A DNA stretch of 33,640 nucleotides from an uncultured bacterium (GCA_905215055.1 CAJMOH010000033.1:1-33640), one strand, 5' to 3'; numbered from the stretch's first letter, positions 23,446-31,759 are shown. Program-made: numbers and translations. Notes: generated by a model from the letters alone, not told the origin.

Positions 23446-23485
23446 AAAAAAGGGGAGACCGCCGTCCGGTCTCCCCTTTTATTTT
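23446..23485. terminator. Bidirectional terminator between nth and rnhA
   Basis: AAAAGGGGAGACC (23448-23460) pairs perfectly with GGTCTCCCCTTTT (23468-23480). T-runs follow on both strands. On the minus strand it overlaps the very end of rnhA. Confidence 0.9.
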
Positions 23486-24111
23486 TCCGATTTGCCTTTT
23501 CCCAAGGCCCGGCGGGCCAGCTGGTCCGCCAAGTCGTTCCACTGGTTGCCTGAGTGGCCCTTCACCTTCACAAAGGTCAGGCTCAGGCTTTCCATCGCCC
23601 TTTTGCACAAAGCGGCATAGGCCTGGGTGCCAGGCTTATTGGCCTTCCAGAGACCGGTGGCCCACTTGCCCACGCCCTCGTAGTCGTGGTGGATTTCCAA
23701 GGCGGGAACAGCGTGCTCCAGACAGTAGCGAATCACCGCCACGGCGCCCAGAATCTCCCCGGCCACATTCCGCATGTCCGCCATGCCCGGATCGCTGTAC
23801 CTTTGGGAAAAGAGCAGCCGCTCCCCCTGCCAAAACAGCACAGCGCCGCAGGCAAACTCCTTGGTCTCCGCGGAAAAGCTGCCGTCCACATAGGCCACGG
23901 CCACGCCCTCCCGCTGGGGATTCTCCGGGGCGTCCTCCTCACGGGAGGAGGCTTCTGCCCGCCGAAGAAAGGCCTCTGCCTCCTGCCGGGTGGGAAACCC
24001 TTTGTAGATTACGCTTTTCACCCCGTGGACCTGGGCCTTGCAGGCCTCCCAGCTGTCGTAGATACCGTCGCCGTTTTTGCCGTTTTTCACCGCGTAGAAC
24101 TTTTTCGCCAT
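23479..24111 (-). CDS. rnhA: Ribonuclease H with N-terminal hybrid-binding domain
   Basis: The 210-residue protein degrades RNA in RNA-DNA hybrids. Residues 1-52 form the viroplasmin-like hybrid-binding domain (KKFYAVKNGKNGDGIYDSWEACKAQVHG), known from eukaryotic RNase H1 and some Firmicutes. The catalytic domain follows a charged linker. Its metal ligands are probably Asp76 (AYVDGSF), Glu119 (AGEILGA), Asp143 (HHDYEGV) and an Asp in WNDLADQLA. AAAGGGAG is upstream of the ATG. It is the last gene of a cysK-kinase-rnhA run with gaps of 3 and 15 nt. Confidence 0.93.
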   Translation of the reverse strand: MAKKFYAVKNGKNGDGIYDSWEACKAQVHGVKSVIYKGFPTRQEAEAFLRRAEASSREEDAPENPQREGVAVAYVDGSFSAETKEFACGAVLFWQGERLLFSQRYSDPGMADMRNVAGEILGAVAVIRYCLEHAVPALEIHHDYEGVGKWATGLWKANKPGTQAYAALCKRAMESLSLTFVKVKGHSGNQWNDLADQLARRALGKGKSEK

Positions 24112-24126
24112 GCTCCGCTCCCTTTC

Positions 24127-24699
24127 CTACTTTCCTGTTTCTTTGACAAGCTCCATCACTTTCCACCACGCCTGGCAGATAGCTTCTGTGTTGCTTTCTA
24201 TGGGTGCTGCTCCGTCAAGGTATATCACTCTACAAGACAGACTGTCTATCCACACCTGGTGACGCTGCTGGGTGGTGCTGCCGGTGCCCAGCTCGTAGCC
24301 TGCCACGTCCTCTAAATAGAGGCGATGGTCCTCCTCCATGTCCCCGCCGGGCAGCACCCGGGGGCCGAAGGCCTCCAGCTCCCGCCGGTGGACCCGCTCC
24401 ACCCGCAGGGCCGCCGGGGCGGTGAGGTACACCGCCAGCCGGAAGTAGGGGTCAAAGTGCTGGTGGAAGGAATCCATAGAGCCCGCCATGACAAACCGCC
24501 CCGCCTGGGAGACGGCCTGTTGCAGCCGGGCGATTTTCTCCTCTCTGGAATACATCAGAGAAAAGGGCTTTGGCGTATCCTTTCTCCAGATAAATTCGTC
24601 TATGTCCAAAAAGGCGAACCCCATCCTTTGGGCAACACAGCTGCCCAGAGTTGTTTTTCCCGCCCCAGAAGGCCCCAGAATCATGATTCCCTCCGCCAT
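24127..24699 (-). CDS. P-loop nucleotide/shikimate-kinase-like protein
   Basis: The 190-residue protein has a Walker A motif at 9-16 (GPSGAGKT) and the small-kinase layout of adenylate or shikimate kinases. FLDIDEFIW resembles the DxD motif of shikimate kinase. A lid-like segment rich in Arg and His follows (RVERVHRRELEAFG). FVMAGSMDSFHQHFDPYF is typical of uncharacterised AAA_18-type ATPases. The substrate is unknown, and no aromatic-pathway gene is nearby, so AroK is not claimed. The ribosome binding site AGGAGG lies within the end of cysK, 3 nt before this start, so translation is probably coupled. Confidence 0.75.
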   Translation of the reverse strand: MAEGIMILGPSGAGKTTLGSCVAQRMGFAFLDIDEFIWRKDTPKPFSLMYSREEKIARLQQAVSQAGRFVMAGSMDSFHQHFDPYFRLAVYLTAPAALRVERVHRRELEAFGPRVLPGGDMEEDHRLYLEDVAGYELGTGSTTQQRHQVWIDSLSCRVIYLDGAAPIESNTEAICQAWWKVMELVKETGK

Positions 24700-24702
24700 A
24701 AT

Positions 24703-25638
24703 TCAAGCCTCCTGAAACAGCGGCGTGGAGAGATACCGGTCGCCGGTGTCTGGCAGCAGCACCGCCACGGTCTTTCCCCGGTTCTCCGGCCGGGCGCCTA
24801 CCTGACAGGCCGCCCACAGCGCCGCCCCCGCGGAAATCCCCACCAGAACCCCCTCTCTCCGGACAAACTCCCTGGCTGCCTCATAGGCCTGCTCCTCGGT
24901 ACAAGCTAAAATCTCATTGTAGAGAGATGTGTCCAGCACCTTGGGAACAAACCCCGCTCCCATTCCCTGAAGCCCATGGAGTCCCGCCTTTCCCTGGGTC
25001 AGCACAGGAGAACCGGCAGGCTCCACGCCCACCAGCTGCACAGAGGGCTTTTTCTCCCGCAGGAACCTCCCTGTCCCTGTGAGGGTGCCGCCCGTTCCCG
25101 TGCCAGCCACAAAGATGTCCAGGTCCCCGCCGGACTGCTCCCAAAGCTCGGGACCAGTGGACTCATAGTGGGCCTGCGGATTGGCGGGGTTTTCAAATTG
25201 GCCGGGAATAAAGCTGCCCGGAATGGACGCGGCCAGCTCCCGGGCCTTTTCAATGGCCCCCGCCATGCCTTTGGCTCCCTCTGTCAGCACGATTTGGGCG
25301 CCATAAGCCTTCAAAAGCTCCCGGCGCTCCTGGCTCATGGTGTCGGGCATGGTCAGAATCACCCGGTAGCCTCTGGCGCCGCCGATGGCAGCCAAGCCAA
25401 TTCCCGTGTTTCCCGAGGTGGGCTCAATGATGGCGGCGCCGGGAGTCAATTTTCCGGAACGCTCTCCCTCCCGGATCATCCACAGGGCCACCCGGTCCTT
25501 CACGCTGCCCGCGGGATTGAGAGACTCCAGCTTGCACAGCAGCCGGCAGGAAAGCCCCCTGCCCTCCCCAAAACGGGAGGCCTCCAAAATGGGAGTTTCT
25601 CCCACCAATTCCGTGATGTCCTTCGCAATTGCTTTCAT
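24703..25638 (-). CDS. cysK: Cysteine synthase (O-acetylserine sulfhydrylase)
   Basis: The 311-residue PLP enzyme makes cysteine from O-acetylserine and sulfide. The PLP lysine is Lys47 in NPAGSVKDR; the phosphate-binding and substrate loops are PTSGNTGIG and GTGTGGTLTG. Length matches CysK/CysM. The C-terminal LPDTGDRYLSTPLF is a typical CysK ending. AAGGAGG lies upstream of the ATG. It heads a three-gene run with a kinase and rnhA, a grouping without obvious metabolic logic. No serine acetyltransferase is in the window. Confidence 0.95.
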   Translation of the reverse strand: MKAIAKDITELVGETPILEASRFGEGRGLSCRLLCKLESLNPAGSVKDRVALWMIREGERSGKLTPGAAIIEPTSGNTGIGLAAIGGARGYRVILTMPDTMSQERRELLKAYGAQIVLTEGAKGMAGAIEKARELAASIPGSFIPGQFENPANPQAHYESTGPELWEQSGGDLDIFVAGTGTGGTLTGTGRFLREKKPSVQLVGVEPAGSPVLTQGKAGLHGLQGMGAGFVPKVLDTSLYNEILACTEEQAYEAAREFVRREGVLVGISAGAALWAACQVGARPENRGKTVAVLLPDTGDRYLSTPLFQEA

Positions 25639-25670
25639 GCCGCCTCCTCCTTGTCATCTGTGATGCTTTT

Positions 25671-25700
25671 ACTATAAAAGCAGGGAGTGTGAAATGTCAA
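25671..25700 (-). promoter_or_regulatory. Sigma-A promoter of the cysK operon
   Basis: On the minus strand TTGACA (25695-25700) and TATAGT (25671-25676) have an 18-nt spacer. No T-box or S-box leader fits in the short 5' region. Confidence 0.7.
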
Positions 25701-25787
25701 GGGAAAAGTGGCGGAGCCGTTGGGAAAAATCCCCAAAAACTTGTGGGCCCGCGGTCAGAAACCCACAGGAAAAAGTGGATTTAACCA

Positions 25788-25816
25788 TTGCTAATTACAG
25801 CTGTATCAGGTATAAT
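25788..25816 (+). promoter_or_regulatory. Sigma-A promoter of the exporter operon
   Basis: TTGCTA (25788-25793) and a perfect TATAAT (25811-25816) are 17 nt apart. It is the only strong promoter seen for the four-gene operon that follows. Confidence 0.8.
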
Positions 25817-25859
25817 GAATAGGAATGTGGATTCCTATGGAATGAAGGAGCTTTTGGCC

Positions 25860-27236
25860 ATGAAACATACCTCTAAAAAACCCCTTTGGATCGCTCTGGC
25901 TTGTGTGCTGTTTTTGGCGGCAGCGGCTGCCTGTCTTTGGTTTTTCTGGCTGCGGAACGTGTGGGGCGCCTCCAGCGCGGCGCCGGTATATGTACAGTCC
26001 GTCGCCGACATTGCCGGGCTGAACACGGGAGCTATTCCCCGCTATTCCGGCGTGGTAGAGCCTCAGCAAACCTATGAAATCCAGAAGGACGACACCAAGA
26101 CCGTGGCGGAAATCTATGTCTCCGAGGGCGACCAGGTTACTCCCGGCGACGCTTTGTTCCGGTATGACACCCAGGAAATCCAGATGAATCTGGATCAGGC
26201 CAAGCTGGATTTGGAAAACATCTCCAATAGGATTACCACCCTGAAAAACCAGAAGGATGATCTGGAGGACGAGAAGAAAAACGCCAGCAAGGATGAGCAA
26301 TATAACTACACCGTGCAGATTCAGTCGGTAGAGCTGCAAATTAAAACCGAGGAGTACAACTCTCAGGTGAAGCAGCAGGACATCGACAAGCTGGAGGACT
26401 CTCTGCAAAACGCGGAAATTTACAGCGAGGTAGAGGGCGTGGTCAAGGAGATCAATGAAACCCCCGCCACCGACGCCACCGGCCAGCAGAAGGCTTTTAT
26501 CAGCATCTTGTCCTCCGGCGAGTTCCGCATTAAGGGGACTGTTTCCGAGCTGAATATCAGCTCGCTGTATCAGGGCCAGGAGGTGACGGTACACTCCCGC
26601 GTAGACGACAGCCAGGTGTGGCAGGGCGTGATCGACACCATTGAGACAGAGCCCACCACCGACAACACAAACGGCGGCGTGATTTACTACGGCACAGACA
26701 GCGGCCAGCAAAGCTCCAAGTACAATTTCTATGTGACCCTTTCCAGCCGGGACGGGCTGATTTTGGGCCAGCATGTGTACATTCAGCCCGACCTGGGCAT
26801 GGACGCCGTGCCGGAGGGGCTCTGGCTGCCCGCCTTCTACATTGTCCGGGATGAAAACGGAAGCTATGTCTGGGCACAGAACGAGAACAACGCCCTGGAA
26901 AAGCGCAGCGTGATTCTGGGCGAGTACGACACGGACGACGACCGCTATCAGATTGAGAGCGGTTTGACGGAAGAGGATTACATTGCCACTCCCGAAGAGG
27001 ATCTGAAAGAGGGCAACCCCACCACCTCGGACATCACCCAGGTGCCGGCGGAGGACCCTGCCGCTGACGGCTCCGCCGACGGCGGCATGCTGCTGGACGA
27101 TGGCGCCGTGGACCCCGGCATGGAAGCTGTGCCGGAGGTAGGCACAGAGGAGGGCGCTGTCTCTGACGGGGAGGAATATGTGGAGGACGGAGCCGCCGAG
27201 CTGGAAGGCTCCCCCATGGAGGGCCTGGCGCGATGA
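25860..27236 (+). CDS. Exporter membrane-fusion (adaptor) protein, first copy
   Basis: The 458-residue protein is a MacA/YknX-type adaptor. It has a short cytoplasmic N-terminus, one membrane anchor (about 8-30), a lipoyl-like half (EIYVSEGDQVTPGDALFRYDT), and a long coiled-coil hairpin (about 120-205, MNLDQAKLDLENISNRIT to LEDSLQNAEIY). The second lipoyl half and beta domains follow. The last 70 residues are a low-complexity acidic tail rich in Asp, Glu, Gly and Ala. It would act outside the membrane, docking on the permease. The ATG at 25860 is placed by AAGGAG 9 nt upstream. It overlaps the ATPase gene by 4 nt. Confidence 0.88.
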   Translation: MKHTSKKPLWIALACVLFLAAAAACLWFFWLRNVWGASSAAPVYVQSVADIAGLNTGAIPRYSGVVEPQQTYEIQKDDTKTVAEIYVSEGDQVTPGDALFRYDTQEIQMNLDQAKLDLENISNRITTLKNQKDDLEDEKKNASKDEQYNYTVQIQSVELQIKTEEYNSQVKQQDIDKLEDSLQNAEIYSEVEGVVKEINETPATDATGQQKAFISILSSGEFRIKGTVSELNISSLYQGQEVTVHSRVDDSQVWQGVIDTIETEPTTDNTNGGVIYYGTDSGQQSSKYNFYVTLSSRDGLILGQHVYIQPDLGMDAVPEGLWLPAFYIVRDENGSYVWAQNENNALEKRSVILGEYDTDDDRYQIESGLTEEDYIATPEEDLKEGNPTTSDITQVPAEDPAADGSADGGMLLDDGAVDPGMEAVPEVGTEEGAVSDGEEYVEDGAAELEGSPMEGLAR

Positions 27237-28441
27237 TGCTGGAGCTGAAGAACATCTACAAAACCTACACCCAGGGCAAGCTGGACGTGCCAGTGCTGAA
27301 GGACATCTCTCTCTCTGTGGACGAGGGAGAGTATGTGGCCATTATGGGTCCCTCCGGCTCGGGCAAAACCACCCTGATGAATATCATTGGCTGCTTGGAC
27401 AGTCCCACCTCGGGGGAGTATCTGCTGGAGGGCAAGGACATTGCCCAAAACAGCGACTCCAAGCTGTCTGACGTACGGCTGCACAGCATTGGCTTTGTGT
27501 TTCAAAGCTTCTATCTGCTGTCCCGCCAGTCGGCCTTGGACAATGTGGCGCTTCCCCTGCTGTATGCCGGCGTGCGCCGCAAGGAGCGCCAGGCCATTGC
27601 CCAAAAAGCTCTGGAGCGGGTGGGCCTGGGAGACCGGATTCACTTTAAGCCCACTCAGCTTTCCGGCGGTCAGTGCCAGCGGGTGGCCATTGCCCGGGCC
27701 ATTGTGAACAACCCCAAGGTGCTGCTGGCCGACGAGCCTACCGGCGCCCTGGACACAAAATCCGGCGAGCAGATCATGGAGATCTTCCAAAAGCTCAACG
27801 AGGAGGGCGTCACCATTGTGATGATTACCCACGAGCCGGAAATCGCCGCCCACGCCCGGCGGGTACTCCACATCCGGGACGGACGGCTGCTGGAAGCTCA
27901 GCCCACAGCCACCCCGGCGGGAAGCGCCCCGGCGGAAAGCGGAGCTGTTCCGGCAAAGCCCTCTGGTCTTGGCGAGGGCGTTATCCCCGCCGAGGAATTT
28001 CATATTGCCCGGAAAAAGCCCGCCAAGGCTCCCCAGGCGCCAAAGGCCCCTGCCCGGCCCCCTGTGCGGGAGGCGCTGCCTGTTCAGCGAAAGCCCAGAC
28101 AGCCTGCCATTCTCATTGAGTGCTCCCTTCCGCTGCGGCAGGATTTGAGAAATCCCCGGCCCGCTGTCAAGGAAGGGCCTGCCCGAATGCCAAAGCCGGC
28201 GGTTCAGCCTGTTTCCGCGCAAGCTCAAGCTGCCCCAGCGGCGGCTCCCGCAAAGCAGCGGCAGACGTCCCAGCGGCCGGCGGTTCGGGAGACCGCGCGG
28301 CCAGCGGCGGCTTCTAAGCAGCCCCGGCTGGGCGGCTTTGGCGCGCCGATCCCCACCGACCTGGGAGCGCTGTTTCCCCGGCCGAAGCGTGACCGGAGCG
28401 AAACTGCGGAGCATCCCTTGATTCCCCGCACGGAGTTTTGA
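27233..28441 (+). CDS. MacB/LolD-type ABC ATPase with long basic C-terminal tail
   Basis: The 402-residue protein has a complete ABC domain in residues 1-221: Walker A GPSGSGKT (39-46), Q-loop Gln91, signature LSGGQ (143-147), Walker B LLADEP with Glu168, and switch His200. Sequence is of the YknY/LolD/MacB group that drives FtsX-like permeases. Residues 222-402 are an extra, probably disordered tail rich in Ala, Pro, Lys and Arg, with about twice as many basic as acidic residues. Family members normally end near residue 225-235. The gene overlaps the first adaptor gene (ATGATG) and is followed after 44 nt by the second adaptor. There is no frameshift; the tail is in frame and ends at a normal stop. 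Confidence 0.92.
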   Translation: MMLELKNIYKTYTQGKLDVPVLKDISLSVDEGEYVAIMGPSGSGKTTLMNIIGCLDSPTSGEYLLEGKDIAQNSDSKLSDVRLHSIGFVFQSFYLLSRQSALDNVALPLLYAGVRRKERQAIAQKALERVGLGDRIHFKPTQLSGGQCQRVAIARAIVNNPKVLLADEPTGALDTKSGEQIMEIFQKLNEEGVTIVMITHEPEIAAHARRVLHIRDGRLLEAQPTATPAGSAPAESGAVPAKPSGLGEGVIPAEEFHIARKKPAKAPQAPKAPARPPVREALPVQRKPRQPAILIECSLPLRQDLRNPRPAVKEGPARMPKPAVQPVSAQAQAAPAAAPAKQRQTSQRPAVRETARPAAASKQPRLGGFGAPIPTDLGALFPRPKRDRSETAEHPLIPRTEF

Positions 28442-28485
28442 GCGGCGGCCCTCGCGCCCACCGCCCGGAAAGGAACGAGCGACCC

Positions 28486-30267
28486 ATGAGCATAAACAAA
28501 AAAGCCAAAAAAGGTTTCATCATCGCCAGCGTTTCCCTTGTGCTGGCGGTGGGCATTGTCCTGGGGCTTTGGTTTTTCATACAGTACCAGTCTGACAAGA
28601 AAACGGTCAACGTGCTGCCCATGATGTATGTGAGCACCACCTATTGGGGAGATCAAATGACCTCCTCGGGAACAGCCCGCAGCGACACCCTGCAAGAGAT
28701 TTATCCCTCTTCTGAGCAGACGGTCTCGGAAATCTATGTGCAGGAGGGCCAGCAGGTCAGCATTGGGGACCCGTTGATTCAATATGACAAGACCCGCCTG
28801 GAGCTGGATATGGAGGGCAAGGACATCGCCGTGAAGCAGGCGGAAATCGCTGTGGATGACGCGGAGGACGAGCTGAAAAAGCTGCAAAACACCACTCCCG
28901 TCTCCACGCCCAAGCCCCAGGATCCAGAGGATCCCCAGGACCCTGTGGGGCCTGTTGTCACCCCCACTCCTGAACCAACCCCCACCCCATCCCCCACGGT
29001 TCCGCCGGCAGACGTGACTCTTTACAGCCGGCTGGACGCGGATTCCAAGCCCTATCAGGGCAGCGGCTCTTCGGAGGACCCCTATGTGTTTTTGGTGACG
29101 GAGGACTGTGTTCTCAGCCAGGGATTTCTCCAGCGGCTGCTGGGAGACGGCTCGGGCGCCACTCCCTCTCCAGACGACACGCTGACCTCTCCCTTCGCCG
29201 CGATATTGGAAGTGCGGGAGGGCAATTCCAACTATGGGGATTTGCTGTACTCCATTCTGCTGGACGGCAACGACCTTTCCGGCAGCTTGCAGGTGTCCGA
29301 TCTGATTACCGGCGACAACACCCTGGAATCCATCGCGGAGGTCTTTGAGGCCCGCTCTAAGGCCAAGGCCACGCCCACCCCCACTCCCAGCAACAACTAC
29401 AACGATATGGGCTATACCAAGGACGAGCTGAAAAAGCTCATCAAGGAAAAGCGCCAGGAGATCAAGAACCTGCAGCTGCAGGTCAAGCAGGCCGAGCTGG
29501 ATCTGGAAAAGGCCAAGCTGGCCCTGGAAAATTCCACGGTACGCAGCACCATTGACGGCGTGGTCCGCACCCTGATCGACGTGGACAGCGCGGCGGCGTC
29601 CAGTTCCCCCTTCCTGGTGGTCTCCGGCCAGGGCCAGTACACCATCACCGGAAGCATCAGCGAAAGCCTGCTGACCAGCGTTCATGTGGGAGATATGGTC
29701 ACGGCCATGAGCTATGAGAACGGCATGAGCTACAACGCCACCATCTCGGAGATTTCCCAGTATCCTCTGGACAGCAATTCCGGCATGTACTACGGCACGG
29801 GAAATCCCAACAGCTCTCAGTATGAATTTACCGCTGTGGTGGAAAACCCAGAGGGACTGACCAACGGCATGTATTTGGACATCACCCTGAACGTGACAGG
29901 CAGCGCTGACACCGACGCTCTGTATCTGGACAACGCCTATATCCGGGAGGATGAGGGCGGCAGCTATGTGATGAAGGCCGGCCGGGACAACCGCCTGGTC
30001 AAGCAGTATTTGGAGCTGGGAACGCCCATTTACAGCGGCAGCTATGTAGAGATTATCAGCGGCCTGACTGCCGAGGATTACATTGCCTTCCCCTATGGAG
30101 CGGATGTGAAGGAGGGCGTGCGGACCCTGGTGGATGGAACGGAGGACCCGCCCTTCCCAGAGGAGGGAGCGGAAAGCTCCGCCGCTGAAAGCGGCCTGGA
30201 GGATGGAACAGCTTCGGGTGGCGCAGGTATTTCCGTTGGCACCATGGACGGCGCCGTCTACTATTGA
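28486..30267 (+). CDS. Exporter membrane-fusion (adaptor) protein, second copy, with inserted domain
   Basis: The 593-residue protein is also a MacA/YknX-type adaptor: membrane anchor at 11-32, first lipoyl half (EIYVQEGQQVSIGDPLIQYD, 82-101), first coiled-coil arm (about 104-135), second arm (about 311-350, DELKKLIKEKRQEIKNLQ), second lipoyl half and beta domains. Between the arms, where a short turn is expected, lie a Pro-rich linker (about 137-174), a roughly 120-residue unrecognised domain (175-292) and a second Pro/Thr linker (295-302). The C-terminus is acidic and Ser/Gly-rich. The ATG at 28486 has AAAGGA upstream. Sequence identity to the first adaptor looks low, so this is not a recent duplication. 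Confidence 0.88.
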   Translation: MSINKKAKKGFIIASVSLVLAVGIVLGLWFFIQYQSDKKTVNVLPMMYVSTTYWGDQMTSSGTARSDTLQEIYPSSEQTVSEIYVQEGQQVSIGDPLIQYDKTRLELDMEGKDIAVKQAEIAVDDAEDELKKLQNTTPVSTPKPQDPEDPQDPVGPVVTPTPEPTPTPSPTVPPADVTLYSRLDADSKPYQGSGSSEDPYVFLVTEDCVLSQGFLQRLLGDGSGATPSPDDTLTSPFAAILEVREGNSNYGDLLYSILLDGNDLSGSLQVSDLITGDNTLESIAEVFEARSKAKATPTPTPSNNYNDMGYTKDELKKLIKEKRQEIKNLQLQVKQAELDLEKAKLALENSTVRSTIDGVVRTLIDVDSAAASSSPFLVVSGQGQYTITGSISESLLTSVHVGDMVTAMSYENGMSYNATISEISQYPLDSNSGMYYGTGNPNSSQYEFTAVVENPEGLTNGMYLDITLNVTGSADTDALYLDNAYIREDEGGSYVMKAGRDNRLVKQYLELGTPIYSGSYVEIISGLTAEDYIAFPYGADVKEGVRTLVDGTEDPPFPEEGAESSAAESGLEDGTASGGAGISVGTMDGAVYY

Positions 30268-30288
30268 GGAAAGGGAGGATGAGGTACC

Positions 30289-31548
30289 ATGATTGAGAAT
30301 ATCCGCCTTTCCTTTCAGGGCATATGGGCGCACAAGATGCGGTCCTTCCTCACCATGCTGGGCATTATCATCGGCATCGCGTCCATCATCTCCATTGTGT
30401 CCACCATCAAGGGGACCAACGAGCAGATCAAGCAAAATCTGATTGGCGCCGGAAACAACGTGGTGCGGGTGCAGCTGTACCGCACCGACTATGACTATGT
30501 TTACGACGTGGGAAGCGAGGGCATGCCACAGGGCATTTCCCCTGTGGCAGAGGATGTGTACCAGGAAATTCTGGAGCTTCCCCAGGTGGAGGAGGCCGCT
30601 GTTTACAACCGCCGTACCAGCTACAACAACTCCTTCTACTACGGCAACCGGGAGCTTTCCGGCTGCGAGGTGCTGGGCGTGGACAACTCCTACTTTTCCA
30701 CCTGCCGGTATGTGATTGACCGGGGACGCACCTTTGTTCCGGCGGACTTTAAGGAATACCGGCCGGTGGCCATCATCGACAGCAACACCGCCGAGCAGCT
30801 TTTCCAGGGCGAGGACCCTATTGGCAAGACTATCGAGTACGCCTCCACGGCCCTGGTGGTGATTGGCGTGGTGGAGGAGAGCAACCAGTTTGAGCCGGTG
30901 ATCAACTCCATTGACGACTACTACCTGTACATGTCCAGCTCCACCTCGGGGAAGGTCTTTCTCCCCAACGCCATTTGGCCCTCTCTGTTTGCCTATGACG
31001 AGCCCCAGGAGGTGGCTGTGCGGGCCGCAAGCACAGAGGCTATGAGCCAGGTGGGTACCCAGGTGGCGGACTTGCTCAACGCGGAGCATTCCAACGAAAC
31101 CATTCAATACCGGGCGGAGGACGTGCTCCAGCAGGCCCGTGAGCTGCAGGATTTGTCCAACGCCACCAACCAGCAGCTGATCTGGATTGCCAGCATTTCC
31201 CTGCTGGTGGGCGGCATTGGCGTGATGAACATCATGCTGGTGTCGGTGACGGAGCGCACCCGGGAAATCGGCTTGAAAAAGGCCATAGGCGCCAAAAAGA
31301 GCCGCATCCTGTGGCAGTTTTTGACCGAGGCCGCTGTGCTGACCAGTTTGGGCGGTATTCTGGGCGTGGGAGCAGGCATCGGCATGGCGGAGCTTGTCTC
31401 CCGGCTGACGGAAGCCCCTGTGGCCATCAGCGTGCCGTTTATCTTCCTGGCTGTGCTGTTCTCTATGGCCATCGGCGTGCTCTTCGGCCTGCTGCCCTCC
31501 ATCAAAGCCGCCAACCTGAATCCCATCGACGCGCTGCGCCACGAATAG
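30289..31548 (+). CDS. MacB/FtsX-type ABC transporter permease
   Basis: The 419-residue protein has the four-helix layout of MacB-type permeases: helix 1 near 18-40 (MRSFLTMLGIIIGIASIISI), a large extracellular domain (about 45-285), then three helices near 288-315, 335-365 and 375-405. The conserved GGIGVMNIMLVSVTERTREIGLKKAIGAKK loop follows helix 2, and the end is PSIKAANLNPIDALRHE. These proteins do not form channels but transmit force to outside partners, exporting peptides, toxins or lipoproteins. It has GGGAGG upstream and follows the second adaptor by 21 nt. It is the last gene of the operon; the B. subtilis YknXYZ system, which protects from the SdpC toxin, is a family precedent. Confidence 0.93.
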   Translation: MIENIRLSFQGIWAHKMRSFLTMLGIIIGIASIISIVSTIKGTNEQIKQNLIGAGNNVVRVQLYRTDYDYVYDVGSEGMPQGISPVAEDVYQEILELPQVEEAAVYNRRTSYNNSFYYGNRELSGCEVLGVDNSYFSTCRYVIDRGRTFVPADFKEYRPVAIIDSNTAEQLFQGEDPIGKTIEYASTALVVIGVVEESNQFEPVINSIDDYYLYMSSSTSGKVFLPNAIWPSLFAYDEPQEVAVRAASTEAMSQVGTQVADLLNAEHSNETIQYRAEDVLQQARELQDLSNATNQQLIWIASISLLVGGIGVMNIMLVSVTERTREIGLKKAIGAKKSRILWQFLTEAAVLTSLGGILGVGAGIGMAELVSRLTEAPVAISVPFIFLAVLFSMAIGVLFGLLPSIKAANLNPIDALRHE

Positions 31549-31550
31549 CA

Positions 31551-31696
31551 GCGTGCCGCTGCACCCTTGTCGCGCACGCGCCTAAGGGCGCGAAGCAAAG
31601 TGAAATTTTCCCACCGAACAGCCCGCGTTTGCAGCGCGACAGGGCTGGAAAACCCTTAAGGCGTGCCGCCGCACTCCCATCGCCCACGCGCCTTGA
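31551..31696. repeat. Pair of GC-rich direct repeats around a hairpin, 110-bp period
   Basis: 31551-31586 and 31661-31696 align at a constant offset of 110, both beginning GCGTGCCGC and containing CACGCGCCT, with roughly three quarters of positions equal. Between them CAGCCC (31619-31624) can pair with GGGCTG (31642-31647), and GGGAAAATTTCAC is found on the minus strand. No coding sequence fits. This looks like a non-coding intergenic element. Confidence 0.55.
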
Positions 31697-31731
31697 GACT
31701 TCAACTGAGTTCGATCATTCACAAACACGAC

Positions 31732-31759
31732 AAAAAGCACTCCGTTTGGGGTGCTTTTT
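31732..31759 (+). terminator. Intrinsic terminator after the exporter operon
   Basis: AAAAAGCACTCC pairs with GGGGTGCTTTTT over 12 bp (one G-U pair) around GTTT, and ends in a T-run. It sits only about 6 nt upstream of the ribosome binding site of the next gene. Confidence 0.85.

Noticed and set aside
22517..23608. N-terminal extension of glyA by 364 codons, opposite nth
   Set aside because: The family start is the ATG at 22516 with a ribosome binding site and promoter. The extension is antisense to nth and has no relation to the family.
28225..31542. Open frame of about 1105 codons on the minus strand, antisense to the exporter genes
   Set aside because: It runs opposite four genes with clear domains and ribosome binding sites. 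Its translation is a Gly/His/Val/Ala-rich mixture without domains, as expected from the mirror of GC-rich codon usage. No start signal was seen.
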